This document shows positions 35,486 through 44,756 of a stretch of 64,000 nucleotides of DNA, in pieces. The notes under the pieces are model-generated. The model did not search any database. It worked only from the letters and a program-made list of their open reading frames with translations, and was not told the origin of the DNA. The stretch covers positions 248,001 to 312,000 of the forward strand of contig NZ_CP056047.1 of assembly GCF_021559775.1 (NCBI RefSeq), written 5' to 3'. Positions within the stretch are counted from its first letter, which is position 1. Each line of letters starts with the position of its first letter. Source of the DNA: Gillisella vitis. Lineage in GTDB: Bacteria; Pseudomonadota; Alphaproteobacteria; Rhizobiales; Rhizobiaceae. Position numbers and translations under genes: made by a program.

Positions 35486-36775
35486 TCATTCAGCAGCAGG
35501 GCGGAACTGGTCATGTTCGGTCGACTCCTTCATGGCCGTGGTTGAGGACGTGCCGCCGGAAATTGCCATGGAAACCGCGTCGAAATAGCCGGTGCCGACT
35601 TCGCGCTGATGCTTGGTGGCGGTGTAGCCATTGGCTTCTGCGGCAAATTCTGCCTGTTGCAGCTCGGAATAGGCGGACATCTGCCGGTCCTTGTAGCCGC
35701 GCGCCAGTTCGAACATGCCGTAGTTCAGCTGATGGAAGCCCGCCAGGGTGATGAACTGGAACTTGTAGCCCATGGCGCCCAGTTCCTTCTGGTACTTGGC
35801 AATCGTTGCGTCATCGAGGTTCTTCTTCCAGTTGAACGATGGCGAGCAATTATAGGCCAGCTTCTTGCCCGGATGCACTTTATGCACGGCCTCCGCGAAT
35901 TTGCGGGCCTGTTCCAGGTCCGGCTTGGAGGTCTCCATCCAGATCAGATCGCAATAGGGCGCATAGGAAATGGCGCGGGCAATGCAGGGCTCGATGCCAT
36001 TTCGTACCTGGTAGAAGCCTTCGGCGGTGCGGCCCGCATCGTAATCAACAAAAGGCTGGTCGCGCTCATCGATATCAGAGGTCAACAGCTTGGCGGCCTC
36101 CGCATCGGTGCGGGCGATGATCAGCGTTGGCGTGCCCATCACGTCGGCGGCAAGCCGGGCGGCGGTCAGATTGCGGATATGGGCGGCGGTCGGGATCAGC
36201 ACCTTGCCGCCCAGATGGCCGCACTTCTTCTCAGATGCTAGCTGGTCCTCATAATGCACGCCCGCCGCACCCGCTTCGATAAAGGCCTTCATGATCTCGA
36301 AAGCGTTGAGCGGCCCACCAAAACCGGCTTCCGCATCGGCAACAATCGGCGCAAACCAGGTTTCGACCGACAGGCCCTTGCCTTCCTGGGTTTCGATCTG
36401 GTCGGCGCGTTGCAGGGTCTTGTTGATCCGCTTGGCCAGTTCCGGGGCCGCATTGGCGGGGTAGAGCGATTGGTCGGGATACATGGAGGACGCGGTATTG
36501 GCGTCCGCCGCCACCTGCCAGCCGGAAAGGTAGATGGCCTTCAACCCGGCGCGGACCATCTGCATGGCCTGATTGCCCGATAGCGCCCCCAGCGCATTGA
36601 CGAAATCCTCCTGGCCGATCAGCTGCCACAACCGGTTCGCCCCCATTTCTGCCAGCGAATAGCGGATATCCACGGAGCCACGCAGCCGCTTGACATCCTC
36701 TGCCGAATAGGTCCGCTCAACGCCATCGAAACGGCCTTGTGGCGCGGAGGGAACGAGTTTGTAAAAATCAGTCAT
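35486..36775 (-). CDS. aceA: Isocitrate lyase
   Basis: Cleaves isocitrate to glyoxylate and succinate, the first committed step of the glyoxylate shunt, needed for growth on acetate, fatty acids or stored polyhydroxybutyrate. The catalytic signature KKCGHLGGK is at residues 181-189, with [17 protein letters not shown] and [15 protein letters not shown] as further conserved blocks. At 429 residues it has the usual length. AAGAGGAG precedes the ATG. It is divergent from the XRE/ScfR-type regulator at 37024 across 248 bases carrying five TTTACAA/TTGTAAA words. Malate synthase is not in the window. Confidence 0.97.
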   Translation of the reverse strand: MTDFYKLVPSAPQGRFDGVERTYSAEDVKRLRGSVDIRYSLAEMGANRLWQLIGQEDFVNALGALSGNQAMQMVRAGLKAIYLSGWQVAADANTASSMYPDQSLYPANAAPELAKRINKTLQRADQIETQEGKGLSVETWFAPIVADAEAGFGGPLNAFEIMKAFIEAGAAGVHYEDQLASEKKCGHLGGKVLIPTAAHIRNLTAARLAADVMGTPTLIIARTDAEAAKLLTSDIDERDQPFVDYDAGRTAEGFYQVRNGIEPCIARAISYAPYCDLIWMETSKPDLEQARKFAEAVHKVHPGKKLAYNCSPSFNWKKNLDDATIAKYQKELGAMGYKFQFITLAGFHQLNYGMFELARGYKDRQMSAYSELQQAEFAAEANGYTATKHQREVGTGYFDAVSMAISGGTSSTTAMKESTEHDQFRPAAE

Positions 36776-36853
36776 GGCATTCTCCTCTTGTCGTTTTCAT
36801 GCAGGAATACCGCGCTCCTCTTGCTGCTTTCCTGCTGGTCTGATGTGACTTGT

Positions 36854-37003
36854 TTTACAATGCGCTGCAAAATTTCCCAAGAAAAAACGATAAAACAACG
36901 GCTTGAAAGAGGTTAAGATGTCTTGTTGTTTACAAAAGAGCGATGTAATATTGTAAAAATTGTAAATTACCGGTTTGATGCGATGAGATGTAAGTTTTGT
37001 AAA
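36854..37003. promoter_or_regulatory. Cluster of five TTTACAA/TTGTAAA words between aceA and its likely regulator
   Basis: TTTACAA occurs at 36854-36860 and 36929-36935, and its complement TTGTAAA at 36951-36957, 36960-36966 and 36997-37003. The middle pairs (36929 with 36951, and 36929 with 36960) form inverted repeats. RamB/ScfR-type regulators of isocitrate lyase bind short A/T-flanked CAA/TTG words in other bacteria, so these are the candidate operators for the protein starting at 37024. Confidence 0.65.
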
Positions 37004-37023
37004 TTTCTGTCGGAGGGACTGAC

Positions 37024-38433
37024 ATGGCCGACCACAAGATCTTTGCCGGGCCGCGGGTGCGGAGGGTGCGCAATGGCCTGGGCCTGACCCAGACGGCGAT
37101 GGCCGAGGCGCTGGGCATTTCGCCCTCCTACCTCAATCTGATCGAGCGCAACCAGCGACCGCTGACCGTGCAATTGCTGCTGAAACTGGCCTCGGTCTAC
37201 AAGGTTGATCTGGAGGAATTGCAGGGCGATGCGGGCAGTGGCTTGGTGCCGCTGCGCGAAGTGTTTGCCGATCCGCTGCTGGCGGGCGAAATTCCCGGCG
37301 ATCAGGAATTGATCGAATTTGCCGAGGCGGCCCCCAATGCCGCCAGCGGTGTGGTCAAGCTTTACCGGGCCTACCGGGAACAGGCGAAGCGCTTGTCGGA
37401 CCTTGCGGAATTGCTGGCACGCGAGGGGCATGAAACGGCGCTGGCCGGGGCGCGGCTGCCGATGGATGAAGTGCGCGACGTGCTGGAGCGCCGCAGCCTG
37501 CATTTTCCCCTCATCGAGGCGGCAGCGGAAGCTTTTCATGCGGCGCTCGACCCAGGCGATGGGCTGGAAGCGGCGCTGAAAACCTGGCTGCGCACCCAGC
37601 ACGGCATCGTCGTGCGGGCGCTGCCCGTGCATGTCATGCCGCATCTCGGACGCCGCTACGACCGCCATTCCATGCGGCTGTTCCTGTCGGAACGGCTGTC
37701 GCCGTTCGACCAATTGCGGGAAATGGCCATGGAAGCCTGCCTGCTTGTCATGGGCGAGGAAATCCGCGCCGAGCTGGAAACCTTGGCACTGACCTCCAAC
37801 GAAGCACGCCGCATTGCCCGGTTTGAACTGGCGCGCTACGCCGCCCACGCGCTGATCATGCCCTACGGTGCTTTTCTGGCGGCGGCGCAGCGGGCGCGTT
37901 ATGACGTGGATGTGCTGCGCGCCCGGTTCCGGGTGTCATTCGAGCAGGCGGCGTCGCGGCTGGTCACATTGCAGAGGCCGGGCGCTGCGGGCATCGGCTT
38001 TTTCCTGATGGAAATCGATCACGCCGGCAATATCATCCGCCGGGCCGGGGCGCAGGGTTTCCCCCGCGCCACGTTCGGTGGCCAATGTCCGAAGCTGAAC
38101 ATTCATGCGGCCTTTTCAGAGCCGGGACAGGTTCTGGTCGAGCCGGTTATTGCCCCGGATGGCGCCGGTTTTCTCACCGTGTCGCGCACGTTGGAAGGGC
38201 CACAGGCGGGCTTTCAACAGCGGGTCCGCCGCACAGCCTTGCTGATCGGCTGCGATCTCGCTCACGCACAGGACACCGTCTACGGCGAGGCGCGGATGGC
38301 GCCGGTGGAGATCGGCCAGGCCTGCCGGATCTGCGAGCGGCAGGCCTGTCTTTCCAGGGCCGAACCGCCAATGACCCGGCCACTGGGACTGGACGAAATG
38401 ACGGCGGGATTAAGCGCCTTCGACTTCCAGTAA
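37024..38433 (+). CDS. XRE-family short-chain fatty acyl regulator (RamB/ScfR-like)
   Basis: 469 residues. The helix-turn-helix is KIFAGPRVRRVRNGLGLTQTAMAEALGISPSYLNLIERNQRPLTVQLLLKLASVY. A central ImmA/IrrE-like region has a degenerate zinc motif (FELARYAAHAL instead of an HExxH). The C-terminal DUF2083-type domain ends in a CRICERQAC cysteine cluster. This architecture is shared by RamB, MccR and related regulators that sense acyl-CoA state and control aceA or the methylcitrate cycle. Position opposite aceA strongly suggests it controls isocitrate lyase and itself. Activator or repressor cannot be decided from sequence. Confidence 0.85.
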   Translation: MADHKIFAGPRVRRVRNGLGLTQTAMAEALGISPSYLNLIERNQRPLTVQLLLKLASVYKVDLEELQGDAGSGLVPLREVFADPLLAGEIPGDQELIEFAEAAPNAASGVVKLYRAYREQAKRLSDLAELLAREGHETALAGARLPMDEVRDVLERRSLHFPLIEAAAEAFHAALDPGDGLEAALKTWLRTQHGIVVRALPVHVMPHLGRRYDRHSMRLFLSERLSPFDQLREMAMEACLLVMGEEIRAELETLALTSNEARRIARFELARYAAHALIMPYGAFLAAAQRARYDVDVLRARFRVSFEQAASRLVTLQRPGAAGIGFFLMEIDHAGNIIRRAGAQGFPRATFGGQCPKLNIHAAFSEPGQVLVEPVIAPDGAGFLTVSRTLEGPQAGFQQRVRRTALLIGCDLAHAQDTVYGEARMAPVEIGQACRICERQACLSRAEPPMTRPLGLDEMTAGLSAFDFQ

Positions 38434-38555
38434 AACAAGTCTTTGCTGTGCTGCGGAAAATTACGCTTGTCGCCCGCATTTTTCCTTTCTAGTCTGGTGA
38501 AAAATAATGGGAACGTCGGGCCGTGTCCCCCAACGGCCTGGAAACAGGAGACGTG

Positions 38556-39671
38556 ATGACATCCACCGGGATTCGCTTTGCTGCCGCCGCCTTTGCGGCC
38601 ATGTCCATCACTGCATCGACGGCCGCGCTGCCTGCCGGTGCTGCCGACCGGGAAGTGCATGTCTATAACTGGTCGGACTATATCGATCCGCAGATTCTTG
38701 AGGATTTTACCAAGGAAACCGGCATCAAGGTCGTCTATGACGTCTTCGACAACAACGACCTGTTGGAAACCAAGCTTTTGGCCGGTGGTTCCGGCTATGA
38801 TGTGGTGGTGCCGACCGGTCCGTTCCTGGCGCGGCAGATCCAGGCAGGCGTGTTCCAGAAGCTCGACAAGTCGAAACTGCCGAACCTTGCCAATATGTGG
38901 CCGATGGTTATGGAGCGGCTCGCCAATTACGACCCCGGCAACCAATATGCCGTCAACTATATGTGGGGCACGACTGGCATCGGTTACAATGTCAAGAAGA
39001 TCAAGGCGATCTTCGGCGATGACGTCAAGGTCGATAGCTGGGACTTCATCTTCAAGCCGGAAAACGCCAAGAAGTTGAAACAATGCGGCTTGAACATCCT
39101 TGATGCCTCGGATGAAACCTTCGCGATTGCCATGAACTATATCGGCAAGCCTGCCGACAGCAAGAAAACAGCCGATCTGGAAGCAGGCGCCAAGGTCTAC
39201 CAGGCGATCCGGCCGAATGCCAAGACCTTCAACTCCTCCTCCTACCTGAACGATCTCGCCAATGGCGATATCTGCGCCACCATCGGCTGGTCCGGCGACG
39301 TGATCCAGGCCAAGAAGCGGGCGGAAGAGGCCAAGAATGGCGTGGAAATCGCCTATGTGATCCCCAAGGAAGGAACCTATATGTGGTTCGACAACCTGGC
39401 GATCCCGGCGGATGCCAAGAATGTCGAGGAAGCCCATGCCTTCATCAATTACCTGATGAAGCCCGAGGTGATCGCCAAGGCGTCTGATTTCGTTTCCTAT
39501 GCCAATGGCAATCTGGCCTCGCAAAAAATGGTCAGCGCCGATGTGCTGAACAATCCCTCCGTCTATCCCGACGAGGCGACTATGAAGCGGCTGTTCACCA
39601 TCTCACCTTACGATCCCAAATCGCAGCGCGTCCTGAACCGGCTCTGGACCCAGGTCAAGACCGGCAAGTAA
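38556..39671 (+). CDS. potF: Polyamine ABC transporter, periplasmic binding protein (PotF-like)
   Basis: 371 residues from the ATG at 38556 (ACAGGAG upstream). The signal peptide is MTSTGIRFAAAAFAAMSITASTAALPAGAA. The mature protein begins DREVHVYNWSDYIDPQILEDFTKETGIKVVYDVFDNNDLLETKLLAGGSGYDVVVPTGPFLARQI, the PotD/PotF signature. WSGDVIQAKKRAEEA and YVIPKEGTYMWFDNLAIPADAKN are further family blocks with aromatic and acidic residues that grip the polyamine amines. It heads a four-gene transporter. The similarity to PotF suggests putrescine, which matches the puuA/puuB-like genes 15 kb away. Confidence 0.9.
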   Translation: MTSTGIRFAAAAFAAMSITASTAALPAGAADREVHVYNWSDYIDPQILEDFTKETGIKVVYDVFDNNDLLETKLLAGGSGYDVVVPTGPFLARQIQAGVFQKLDKSKLPNLANMWPMVMERLANYDPGNQYAVNYMWGTTGIGYNVKKIKAIFGDDVKVDSWDFIFKPENAKKLKQCGLNILDASDETFAIAMNYIGKPADSKKTADLEAGAKVYQAIRPNAKTFNSSSYLNDLANGDICATIGWSGDVIQAKKRAEEAKNGVEIAYVIPKEGTYMWFDNLAIPADAKNVEEAHAFINYLMKPEVIAKASDFVSYANGNLASQKMVSADVLNNPSVYPDEATMKRLFTISPYDPKSQRVLNRLWTQVKTGK

Positions 39672-39682
39672 ACGAGATGAAG

Positions 39683-39704
39683 CGGGGCAGAAATGCCCCG
39701 TTTT
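39683..39704 (+). terminator. Hairpin between potF and potG, possible partial terminator
   Basis: CGGGGCA GAAA TGCCCCG followed by TTTTC: a perfect 7-base-pair stem with a GAAA tetraloop, 12 bases past the potF stop. It would lower transporter-subunit expression relative to the binding protein, a common pattern. Confidence 0.75.
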
Positions 39705-39773
39705 CTATTGATGGGATGTAGCAAAAGCACCGCTGAACCTTGCAAAACAAGAGGTAGGCGGGAAAGGGGACCG

Positions 39774-40922
39774 ATGGCGAAGACTTTGGGGCCGGTGAAA
39801 CGCAAATTCGCACCTTGGACGGAGCGGGGGCAATTGCCCTTCATCCGGTTTGAAAATGTCACTAAACGCTTTGGGCCGTTCACGGCGGTCGATAACCTTA
39901 CTCTGAACATTTACGAGCGGGAGTTCTTCTCGCTTCTGGGGCCATCGGGCTGCGGCAAGACCACGCTGATGCGGATGCTGGCCGGTTTCGAGGAGCCGAC
40001 CGAGGGTCGCATCCTGTTGCAGGGCCGCGATCTCGCCGGTGTGCCACCCTATCGTCGTCCGACCAATATGATGTTCCAGTCCTATGCGTTGTTTCCGCAT
40101 ATGTCGGTGGAAAAGAACATCGCCTTCGGTCTGGAACAGGACAATCTGCCCAAGGCCGAAATCAAGGCGAGGGTCGAGGAAATGCTGAAACTGGTCAAGC
40201 TGGAGGAGTTTGCCAGGCGAAAGCCCAATCAGCTTTCCGGCGGCCAGCGCCAGCGTGTCGCCCTAGCTCGGTCGCTCGCCAAACGTCCGAAAGTGCTGCT
40301 GCTGGATGAACCGCTCGGCGCGCTGGACCGCAAGCTGCGCGAGGAAACCCAGTTCGAGCTGATGGATCTCCAGACAGAGCTTGGCCTGACCTTCCTGATC
40401 GTCACCCATGACCAAGAAGAGGCGATGACGGTGTCGGACCGGATCGCTGTCATGGACAAGGGCGAAATCGTCCAGGTGGCGACGCCCGCCGAAATCTATG
40501 AGGCGCCGAATTGCCGTTACGTGGCGGATTTCATTGGCGATATCAATATTGTCGAAGGCCGGTTGCTGCGAAGCGATAGCGCTGGCGGCCCTGTGGCCAT
40601 CGCCTGTGACGGCTTCACCAGCATCGTCGATCAGCCCTGCGATCTCGCTGACGGCGCCGAGGTTGCCTTTGCTATCCGCCCGGAAAAGGTTCGTATCTCC
40701 ATCGATCCTCCCGCCGATACCAGCGTCAATGCGCTTTCCGGTGAGGTCTGGGATATCGGCTATCTCGGCGATTTTTCGGTGTTCATCATCCGGCGCGAGG
40801 ATGGCTTCACCTTCCGGGCAGCGCAGGCCAATGTCGCGCGCCTGGTAGACCGGCCGATCACGTTCGGCGATCAGGTCTGGTTTTCCTGGACGCCGGATGC
40901 CGGCCTGTTGTTGACGAGGTAG
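39774..40922 (+). CDS. potG: Polyamine ABC transporter ATP-binding protein (PotG-like)
   Basis: 382 residues. Walker A is GPSGCGKTT (near residue 59). LSGGQRQRVALARSLAKRPKVLLLDEPLGALDRKLRE covers the ABC signature and Walker B (near 155-190), and VTHDQEEAMTVSDRIAVMDKGEI holds the switch histidine. The C-terminal TOBE domain is SGEVWDIGYLGDFSVFIIRR. The ATG at 39774 has AAGGGG upstream, and the extended in-frame start (39693) would place coding over the terminator hairpin. Follows potF and precedes the permeases with a 4-base gap to potH. Confidence 0.93.
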   Translation: MAKTLGPVKRKFAPWTERGQLPFIRFENVTKRFGPFTAVDNLTLNIYEREFFSLLGPSGCGKTTLMRMLAGFEEPTEGRILLQGRDLAGVPPYRRPTNMMFQSYALFPHMSVEKNIAFGLEQDNLPKAEIKARVEEMLKLVKLEEFARRKPNQLSGGQRQRVALARSLAKRPKVLLLDEPLGALDRKLREETQFELMDLQTELGLTFLIVTHDQEEAMTVSDRIAVMDKGEIVQVATPAEIYEAPNCRYVADFIGDINIVEGRLLRSDSAGGPVAIACDGFTSIVDQPCDLADGAEVAFAIRPEKVRISIDPPADTSVNALSGEVWDIGYLGDFSVFIIRREDGFTFRAAQANVARLVDRPITFGDQVWFSWTPDAGLLLTR

Positions 40923-40926
40923 CGCC

Positions 40927-41868
40927 ATGGCAGAGCCCGCAACCCTTCCGCAAGCCGTTCCTCCGGCACTTCCCCCAGCGCTTTCCAAGGCAAGCTGGGC
41001 TCGATGGCTGATTGTCGTCCTCCCCTACCTCTGGCTGGGTTTGTTTTTCCTGGCGCCGTTCTTCATCATCGTGAAGATCGCGCTGTCGGATACGGCCAGC
41101 GCCATGCCGCCCTATACGCCGGTCTTCCAGGGCTTTTCGCAGCTGGGCGATTTCCTGTCGCAGTTGGATTTCGAGAGTTTCCAGATCCTCGGTGAAGATC
41201 CGCTCTATATCGAATCCTATCTGTCGTCGCTGAGGATCGCGGCGATCTCCACCCTGCTGCTGCTGTTGATCGGCTACCCGATGGCGCTGGCCATGGCACG
41301 GGCAAAGGCGGAACTGCGCCCAACCCTTGTGATGATGGTGATCCTGCCGTTTTGGACCTCGTTCCTGATCCGCGTCTATGCGTGGATCGGCATCTTGAAG
41401 CCGGAAGGGCTTTTGACGCTGCTGCTGCAAAGCTTGCATATCTACGGTCCAGACCAGCAGGTGCATATCTACCAGACCGATATCGCCGTCTTTATCGGCA
41501 TCGTCTATTCCTACCTGCCCTTCATGGTCCTGCCGCTCTATTCGGCTCTGGAAAAGATGGATGGCTCGCTTCTGGAAGCGGCAAGCGATCTCGGTTGCCC
41601 GCCAATCACGGCCTTTTGGCGGATTACCTTTCCGCTGTCCCTGCCGGGGGTGATTGCCGGTTCAATGATCTGCTTCATTCCGATCACAGGCGAATTCGTC
41701 ATTCCCGACCTGCTGGGCGGTGCCGATACGTTGATGATCGGCAAGACCATGTGGACGGAGTTTTTCGGCAATCGAGACTGGCCCGTCGCCTCCGCCGTTG
41801 CCATCGTGCTGCTGCTCCTGCTGGTGGTGCCGATCGTGATTTTCCAGAATCAGCAAAGCAAAGTGTGA
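40927..41868 (+). CDS. potH: Polyamine ABC transporter permease (PotH-like)
   Basis: Inner-membrane permease of 313 residues with six predicted helices after a Pro-rich cytoplasmic N-terminus. The EAA loop contacting PotG is SLLEAASDLGCPPITAFWRITFPLSLPGVIAG. WTSFLIRVYAWIGIL and ITGEFVIPDLLGG are typical PotB/PotH text. Tight spacing on both sides indicates one transcript with potG and potI. Confidence 0.92.
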   Translation: MAEPATLPQAVPPALPPALSKASWARWLIVVLPYLWLGLFFLAPFFIIVKIALSDTASAMPPYTPVFQGFSQLGDFLSQLDFESFQILGEDPLYIESYLSSLRIAAISTLLLLLIGYPMALAMARAKAELRPTLVMMVILPFWTSFLIRVYAWIGILKPEGLLTLLLQSLHIYGPDQQVHIYQTDIAVFIGIVYSYLPFMVLPLYSALEKMDGSLLEAASDLGCPPITAFWRITFPLSLPGVIAGSMICFIPITGEFVIPDLLGGADTLMIGKTMWTEFFGNRDWPVASAVAIVLLLLLVVPIVIFQNQQSKV

Positions 41869-41877
41869 GGGACCGTC

Positions 41878-42693
41878 ATGAAATCTGGCCGTTTCGATCC
41901 TGTTTTTCTCACCTTCGGTTTCGCTTTTCTCTATGTGCCGATCCTGATTCTGGTGATCTTCTCGTTCAACGCGTCGAAGCTGGTGACGGTCTGGGGCGGG
42001 TTTTCGCTGCGCTGGTACCGCGAGATCTGGCAGAACGACAGCCTGATGGATGCCGCCTGGGTCACGCTCCGGGTTGGCGTCATTTCGGCCAGCCTCGGCA
42101 CAGTGCTTGGCACCATGGCGGCGCTGGCGCTGGTGCGGTTCGGGCGGTTTCGTGGCCGTATGCTGTTTTCCGGCATGGTCTATGCGCCGCTGGTCATGCC
42201 CGATGTCATCACCGGCCTGTCGCTGCTTTTGCTGTTCGTTGCGCTGAATGTCGATCGCGGCTTGATGACCATTACGCTGGCCCATACCAGCTTTACCATG
42301 TGCTATGTGGCCATCGTCGTGCAATCGCGGCTGGTGACGTTTGATCGCAGTCTGGAAGAGGCGGCGCTCGATCTGGGTTGCCCGCCGGTCAAGACCTTCT
42401 TCCGCATCACCCTGCCGCTAATCCTGCCAGCCGTCGTTTCCGGCTGGATGCTGGCCTTTACCCTGTCGTTGGACGATCTGGTGATTGCCAGCTTCACCAC
42501 CGGGCCGGGCGCGACGACGCTGCCGATCAAGATCTATTCGCAGGTGCGGCTGGGTGTGACCCCGGAAATCAACGCGGTCTGCACCATATTGATTGCCGTT
42601 GTGACGCTTGGTGTGATCATCGCCTCCATCGGCACCAAGCGGCGGGAGTTGCAGCGCCAGCGCGATGAGCACATTGCCGCCGCCGGGCGGTGA
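41878..42693 (+). CDS. potI: Polyamine ABC transporter permease (PotI-like)
   Basis: 271 residues, six helices. The EAA loop is SLEEAALDLGCPPVKTFFRITLPLILPAVVSGWMLAF, followed by SLDDLVIASFTTGPGATTLPIKIYSQVRLGVTPEINA, characteristic of PotC/PotI. Nine bases separate it from potH. It is the last gene of the unit and converges on the AsmA-like gene with 10 bases between stops. Confidence 0.92.
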   Translation: MKSGRFDPVFLTFGFAFLYVPILILVIFSFNASKLVTVWGGFSLRWYREIWQNDSLMDAAWVTLRVGVISASLGTVLGTMAALALVRFGRFRGRMLFSGMVYAPLVMPDVITGLSLLLLFVALNVDRGLMTITLAHTSFTMCYVAIVVQSRLVTFDRSLEEAALDLGCPPVKTFFRITLPLILPAVVSGWMLAFTLSLDDLVIASFTTGPGATTLPIKIYSQVRLGVTPEINAVCTILIAVVTLGVIIASIGTKRRELQRQRDEHIAAAGR

Positions 42694-42703
42694 ATGCGAA
42701 AGG

Positions 42704-44599
42704 TCAAGGTCGGGCTGACGACAGGATCAGATCCGGCCAGGAACCGCCGATGAACATCCGCAGTGGCGCAAAATTGCCTGCGGCATCATTGGCGCTGCTG
42801 GCATAGGCAGTGCCGGGGCGGACTTCCGTCGAGAGGGCCAATCCCTTGAAATTATAGGGAATGACACCGGAGAAAGAGGAGGACTGCACACTGCCCAGCA
42901 GATCACCCTTGCCAATATTGATACTGCCATCATCAAGCGTTGCTGAGACAGTCAGACTGTCAAACGGCAATTCACCAGTGCCAGCATCCTGCAATCGGAA
43001 AAACTTCTGTTCCGCCGCCTTGCGCCGGATGCCCTCCGGGTTGACGCCGGTGATCCGCCCCGGTCCGGCACTGAGGTCCAATGTGCCGGTAATATCCGCT
43101 GCACGGGTCTCCCACAGCGCCCGACTGGTCGCGGCCGAGACCGTCAGGGAGCCTGGTCCCAGCGGCAGGGGGCCATTCAGCGCCAGTTTGCCCTCGATAT
43201 CGGAAAGATCTGCATTGGTCAGCGACAAATCGAGATGGCCGCCTTCGTCAAAGCCGCCATTGCGACCTTCGAGATGGGCAATCAATGTTCCATCGGCCAG
43301 CGTGCTGTCGGCAATGTCGAAGACCACGGTGCCATCGGTGGCCAGAATGCTGGCACCCATATCGGTGAGGGTGAAGGGCGCATAGGTCGCCTTGCGGGCC
43401 GAAAGCGTAAGGTCGAATTCTAGCCAGTCCAGCAGTCCACTTTTCCCGTTATTATGACTGGTGTCGGGCGCCGAGAGCGAGAAGGCACCAAGAAAGGTCG
43501 GAATATCCATCTGCTCAAAGGCCAGTGTGCCACTCAGCTTCGGCTTGCCGCTTTTCGCCTGGGCCATTTCCATCAGTCCGGTTGCACTGGTATCGTTGGC
43601 CGTAAAGGACAAGCTGTCCAGCCTCACCTTGTCGGTCTCTGCCGTCACTGTGGCGTTGACAGAGACTGTGTGCAGCGCTTCCGTGCCCGGTAGTGTCGCG
43701 CCTGTCCAAGCCAGAAGCCCCGGCACGTTGGAAATCGTTAAGCTGAGCTGGCCGGAGGCAAAACGGGCGGGCGCAAGCCCTGTCTTGCCGCTGAAACTAC
43801 CCTTCAGGGTCGGTGCGGTCAGCGAAAACTCCGCTTGACCAACCCCGCCGCCCAGCAGGATCAAGGGCTGGGTGGAGGCAAAATCCAGCTGGGTGGCAAC
43901 ACCGCCGATGATCATATTGGCATTGCCGATCGCGGGTGCCGACATCACTGGCCAGAACAGATGGGAAAAGATGCTGTCGATCACCACCCGGCGCTGTAAC
44001 GGTTGATCCTCGATGTCGATCCGGCCGTTTTCAATGGTGATCGATCCGATCCGGGCATCATAGGCCTTGTCCAGGCTTTGTCCGCCCTTGATGCTCTCCT
44101 GGACATGAGAAATGGCATCGGAGAGCAGGCCTTGTCCCGCCCAATCGAGATGGCCTTGCGTGTTGCGCCGCATGTAGATGTGGGGCCGGCTGAGATGGAA
44201 ATCGTCAAAGACCGGATTGCCCATGGCTGCATGGACCAGTCCGAACGAAGCCGACAGCACGTCGATATGGGCAAGAACGCGCTTGGCCTTGCCAGCCGTC
44301 CCACCAGATTGAGCGGGATCTCGGTCGGTAATGGTAACATCGGGCAGGGTAATGCGCGGCTCTGGCCAGAATTGCAGGCTGGGCGTTCCTGCGATCTCTA
44401 CGTCATGGCCGCTCCAGCGGCTGATGGCTTTTTCGATGCTGCCCCGCACCAGGCTGCTGGACACGATATAGGGTGCCGCCAGCCGGGATGCGACAAAAAC
44501 GCAAAGTGCAACCGCGATGACGGCAATCGCTGTGCGGGCCAGCCGGGGACCGCGCCAACGCCCGGGCCCTGACCATTTCCGTTTTGAACCGAGCGTCAC
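42704..44599 (-). CDS. AsmA-family envelope protein
   Basis: A membrane-anchored protein with one N-terminal helix (RTAIAVIAVALCVFVASRLAAPYIV) and a long periplasmic part. The ISRWSGHDVEIAGTPSLQFWPEPRITLPDVTITDRDPA segment matches the AsmA N-terminal domain, and the remainder shows alternating beta-strand text with DGTLIAHLEGRNGGFDEGG and GPGRITGVNPEGIRRKA near the C-terminus. AsmA-like proteins are linked to outer-membrane assembly or lipid transport. I prefer the GTG at 44599 (AAAGG six bases upstream, 631 residues); a TTG at 44689 would add 30 residues with no ribosome site. It converges with potI. Confidence 0.82.
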   Translation of the reverse strand: MTLGSKRKWSGPGRWRGPRLARTAIAVIAVALCVFVASRLAAPYIVSSSLVRGSIEKAISRWSGHDVEIAGTPSLQFWPEPRITLPDVTITDRDPAQSGGTAGKAKRVLAHIDVLSASFGLVHAAMGNPVFDDFHLSRPHIYMRRNTQGHLDWAGQGLLSDAISHVQESIKGGQSLDKAYDARIGSITIENGRIDIEDQPLQRRVVIDSIFSHLFWPVMSAPAIGNANMIIGGVATQLDFASTQPLILLGGGVGQAEFSLTAPTLKGSFSGKTGLAPARFASGQLSLTISNVPGLLAWTGATLPGTEALHTVSVNATVTAETDKVRLDSLSFTANDTSATGLMEMAQAKSGKPKLSGTLAFEQMDIPTFLGAFSLSAPDTSHNNGKSGLLDWLEFDLTLSARKATYAPFTLTDMGASILATDGTVVFDIADSTLADGTLIAHLEGRNGGFDEGGHLDLSLTNADLSDIEGKLALNGPLPLGPGSLTVSAATSRALWETRAADITGTLDLSAGPGRITGVNPEGIRRKAAEQKFFRLQDAGTGELPFDSLTVSATLDDGSINIGKGDLLGSVQSSSFSGVIPYNFKGLALSTEVRPGTAYASSANDAAGNFAPLRMFIGGSWPDLILSSARP

Positions 44600-44756
44600 A
44601 TCAGGCCTTTCACATCCGGTGCGAAGAATAAGTCCACTGCCGCCGTTCCGATACAGCAAAGGTCTTTGCCTGGCAATTTCCTTGGCCAATCATCGAGTAG
44701 CAATCATGGGGAGGCTACGCAGGATAGGAAATGTCCGGACTGGGATGCCTTGCTGA

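Noticed and set aside
38280-39524. 414-codon minus-strand frame opposite potF
   Set aside because: Covers a well-supported binding-protein gene and the end of the XRE regulator; no recognisable protein features.
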